Origin: a bacterium
Lineage (GTDB): Bacteria; Patescibacteriota; Minisyncoccia; 2-02-FULL-40-12; IGHO2-12-FULL-4
Assembly: GCA_030695705.1 (NCBI GenBank)
Contig: JAUYPS010000002.1
Coordinates: forward strand, 1 to 7,207
Direction: 5' to 3'
DNA: 7,207 nucleotides
In this document: positions 5,803-7,207 of the stretch, piece after piece
Layout of the letters: every line of letters begins with the position of its first letter
Position numbering within the stretch: the stretch's first letter is position 1
The notes under the pieces: model-generated
Seen by the model: the letters and a program-made list of their open reading frames with translations, nothing else
What the model was told of the DNA's origin: nothing
The model's database searches: none
Made by a program: the position numbers and the translations under genes

Positions 5803-5984
5803 GCAGGTAAAGCGGAGGGGTACCTTGTCTTCTGAGGCGCTTGAGACTGTGGATTGCATGGTTGGGATGAAGTATAATTTTTCTTCACTTCAGACCAAAT
5901 CCACAGGCTCAAGCGAGCGCAGATTCTCGCTGGGAATCTAGCGTCCGAAGAAGACAGGGTACCCCGAAGCGATCTTTTGCCTGC
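5803..5984 (+). repeat. Long imperfect palindrome, family A, copy 2
   Basis: The outermost arms 5803-5811 (gcaggtaaa) and 5976-5984 pair with one G-T. The main outer helix pairs 5817-5832 (ggggtaccttgtcttc) with 5950-5965 over 16 bp, again with one G-T. An inner helix pairs cgcttgagactgtggatt with aatccacaggctcaagcg and ends in an arm closed by tgaagt/acttca. After it, on the 3' side, comes a separate 9-bp hairpin (cgcagattc / gaatctagcg, within about 5918-5943), making a three-way junction. Copy 1, read on its minus strand, has the same order of helices and shares ACCT..TCTT, GAGG, CGCT and CTGTGGATTGC. This element fills most of the 366-bp gap between the small unknown gene and efp; besides it I see only the efp promoter and an AT-rich stretch (5709-5800) that should hold the small gene's promoter. 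Confidence 0.75.
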
Positions 5985-6026
5985 GAAGACATCTTGTAAA
6001 AAGTGGGTGGGGACGAAGCTAAGATA

Positions 6027-6054
6027 TTGCCAAAATCAAAAACTTTGATAAAAT
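6027..6054 (+). promoter_or_regulatory. Candidate promoter of efp
   Basis: TTGCCA (6027-6032) and TAAAAT (6049-6054) each match five of six consensus bases and are 16 bp apart. The start site would fall at about 6060-6062, so the efp mRNA would be leaderless or nearly so; no Shine-Dalgarno precedes the ATG at 6064. The promoter lies downstream of the family A element, which would then not be part of the efp message. Confidence 0.6.
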
Positions 6055-6063
6055 AACAACAAT

Positions 6064-6636
6064 ATGGCGTTAGGAATGAATGATTTACGACCAGGCGTCT
6101 TTTTTATTTACGAGGGGCAACCCTACGTGGTTTTGGAAACCCATCATCTCAAGATGCAACAACGCCGGCCGACCTTGCAGACCAAGTTCAAAAACATGCT
6201 CAACGGAAAAACATATGAGCGGAACTTCCAGCAATCTGACGTTTTCGAGGAAGCCGACATCGTCCGGCAGAATGTTAAATTTTTGTACAATCATCGCGAC
6301 GAATATTGGTTCTCTGATGAAAAAGACGCCGGCAAAAGATTTAAACTTGATCAAGAGATCATCGGAGACGCCGTTAAATTTTTAAAAGCCAATACGGTCT
6401 TAAGCGCTATTTTATTCAACCAGAAAATTATTAATGTGGAACTGCCAGTTAAAATGGATTTCAAAGTAGTAGAGGCCCCTCCAGCTATCCGAGGCGATAC
6501 CGCCCAGGGCGGAATAAAACAGGTCAAAATCGAGACCGGCGCCGTCATCAATGTCCCCCTCTTTATTAATGAAGGAGACATTATTCGCCTCAATACCCAA
6601 TCTGGGGACTACGTCGAAAGAGTAGATAAGAAATAA
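6064..6636 (+). CDS. efp: Elongation factor P with altered tip loop
   Basis: Binds ribosomes stalled at polyproline stretches and helps peptide-bond formation. The 190 residues match the family length and cover three domains: the KOW-like N-terminal domain (about 1-64, NDLRPGVFFIYEGQPYVVLE), the first OB domain (about 65-127) and the C-terminal OB domain (about 128-190, with the signature around GAVINVPLFINEGDIIRLNTQSGDYVERV). The tip loop normally reads KPGKGGA, with Lys34 (E. coli) modified or replaced by Arg. Here it is K30-M-Q-Q-R-R-P36, the same length but without PGKG; Gln33 aligns with the modified Lys and Arg34 follows. Neither the lysyl nor the rhamnosyl modification is obviously possible by the known routes. 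I recall similar loops in other CPR EF-Ps but cannot verify this. The gene is a single unit with its own promoter. Confidence 0.96.
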   Translation: MALGMNDLRPGVFFIYEGQPYVVLETHHLKMQQRRPTLQTKFKNMLNGKTYERNFQQSDVFEEADIVRQNVKFLYNHRDEYWFSDEKDAGKRFKLDQEIIGDAVKFLKANTVLSAILFNQKIINVELPVKMDFKVVEAPPAIRGDTAQGGIKQVKIETGAVINVPLFINEGDIIRLNTQSGDYVERVDKK

Positions 6637-6657
6637 TCTCGTTATTATATTTTTTTT
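6632..6657 (+). terminator. Weak candidate terminator after efp
   Basis: AATAA (6632-6636) and TTATT (6642-6646) form a weak AT-only stem with loop TCTCG, followed by ATA and eight T's (6650-6657). The stem is too weak to be sure. The site lies in the 8-bp gap between converging genes and overlaps the start of the neighbouring coding region. Confidence 0.25.
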
Positions 6658-7154
6658 CGCCTAAGAAACAACAAAGCCACCAAAGGCGCTAGAGCCCAAA
6701 TAAATTGAGCTAGCGGTATGGCAAGATATTTCTTTATCAGCGGAGAAGAATTTATAATCGAACTGTCAAAAGGCGCGTAGGCCGCAACAATAGAAATCCA
6801 CAATATTCCCTGTAGAATACTCAAAAAAAGAATCGTCATTGGTGGCGATTCCTGCAAAGACATTTTCGGTCGCAGGATGGAACGATTTAGAATTAAAAGC
6901 GTAATGATAAAGAACACGATAAAAATCAACAAACGGCTCCAAAACATAGCCGGCAATTTAAGAAAATCGCCAAGAACTCCCGCGATCGCCGGCTGGTAGA
7001 TAAATAATAATTCCAAAAAAGCGGCAATATAAGTAGCCACTAAAGCCAGGACGATTCTTGTTTTCCCAAAACTCAAAGCAACTAAAAAAATTATTAAAAG
7101 AAAAAATAAAAAAACGGATCCAAAACCTAGCGGGAAATTTAAGAAAATCGCCAT
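6645..7154 (-). CDS. Hypothetical multi-pass membrane protein, 5' end disturbed by duplication
   Basis: A 169-residue protein with about five membrane segments (near 11-29, 33-53, 73-91, 107-126 and 143-164) and a basic C-terminus (LRRKKI). The order and an FGKTRIV motif between the first two helices recall small CvpA-like membrane proteins of CPR genomes, but no function can be given. The ATG at 7154 may not be the true start: the same frame stays open to the window edge, and a partial copy of the gene (7115-7207) precedes it in a different frame. Reading that copy from a TTG at 7197 gives MELLFINQPAIAGFHGDFLK, near-identical to LELLFIYQPAIAGVLGDFLK inside this protein. The gene may restart at 7154 or be frameshifted. 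The stop lies 8 bp from that of efp, on the opposite strand. Confidence 0.6.
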   Translation of the reverse strand: MAIFLNFPLGFGSVFLFFLLIIFLVALSFGKTRIVLALVATYIAAFLELLFIYQPAIAGVLGDFLKLPAMFWSRLLIFIVFFIITLLILNRSILRPKMSLQESPPMTILFLSILQGILWISIVAAYAPFDSSIINSSPLIKKYLAIPLAQFIWALAPLVALLFLRRKKI

Positions 7155-7207
7155 GAAATCCCGCGATCGCCGGCTGGTTGATAAATAATAATTCCAAAAA
7201 AGCGGCA
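6934..7207. repeat. Out-of-frame tandem duplication, unit 181 bp
   Basis: Positions 6934-7026 and 7115-7207 align without gaps with 7 mismatches in 93 bases by my count. The offset is 181 bp, which is not a multiple of three. The second copy runs off the window, so the repeat probably continues to the right. Several mismatches change the amino acid (Tyr/Asn, Met/Arg, Ser/Ile), which suggests that at least one copy is not under coding constraint. Confidence 0.9.

Noticed and set aside
5803..5984. 6S RNA, SRP RNA or another known housekeeping RNA
   Set aside because: Size and long-helix form recall 6S RNA, but there is no clear -10-like central bubble, no SRP GGAA-type tip motif, and there are two divergent copies in opposite orientations. 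A covariance-model search would be decisive.
63..7154. Alternative genetic code (UGA as Gly, as in Gracilibacteria/Absconditabacteria)
   Set aside because: All recognised genes read to full length with no in-frame TGA and end in TAA or TAG, so the standard bacterial code is enough.
1..7207. CRISPR array or other regular short-repeat array
   Set aside because: Repeats present are palindromic pairs or a single tandem duplication; none shows regular spacers.

Overview
The window looks like a piece of a small, AT-leaning bacterial genome of the Candidate Phyla Radiation (Patescibacteria, probably Parcubacteria-like). This is inferred from four things. EF-P has an unusual tip loop (MQQRRP instead of PGKGGA). 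The gene in the priA position of a priA-def-fmt cluster is only about 208 codons long. Most genes lack a Shine-Dalgarno sequence. All visible stop codons are TAA or TAG, and no in-frame TGA is needed, so the standard bacterial code fits. No marker gene here fixes the phylum.

Layout. gltX (glutamyl-tRNA synthetase) lies on the minus strand at 63-1481. A short divergent promoter region at 1482-1562 separates it from a plus-strand cluster: a PriA N-terminal-domain-like protein (1563-2189), def (2422-2868) and fmt (2869-3807). A two-gene metal-type ABC transporter follows (ATPase 3873-4583, permease 4573-5343), closed by a hairpin terminator that also serves a converging small orphan gene (5389-5697, minus). 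efp (6064-6636) has its own promoter. The window ends in a minus-strand membrane-protein gene disturbed by an out-of-frame tandem duplication (repeats at 6934-7026 and 7115-7207).

Function. Most of the genes serve translation: tRNA charging (GltX), N-formylation of initiator Met-tRNA (Fmt), removal of the formyl group (Def) and rescue of polyproline stalls (EF-P). The transporter pair is the ZnuBC/MntBC type without its binding protein.

The most unusual content is a set of dispersed palindromic elements. Family A is a ~180-195 bp imperfect hairpin with a side hairpin, present twice in opposite orientations (2213-2405 and 5803-5984), once before def-fmt and once before efp. Family B is a shorter hairpin with a conserved core. 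One copy is inserted in frame inside fmt (3069-3144) and another runs off the left edge of the window (1-46). A third, smaller palindrome (3677-3713) also seems to be inserted in frame in fmt. Together they resemble the Rickettsia palindromic elements in behaviour: small structured repeats that enter genes without breaking the frame.
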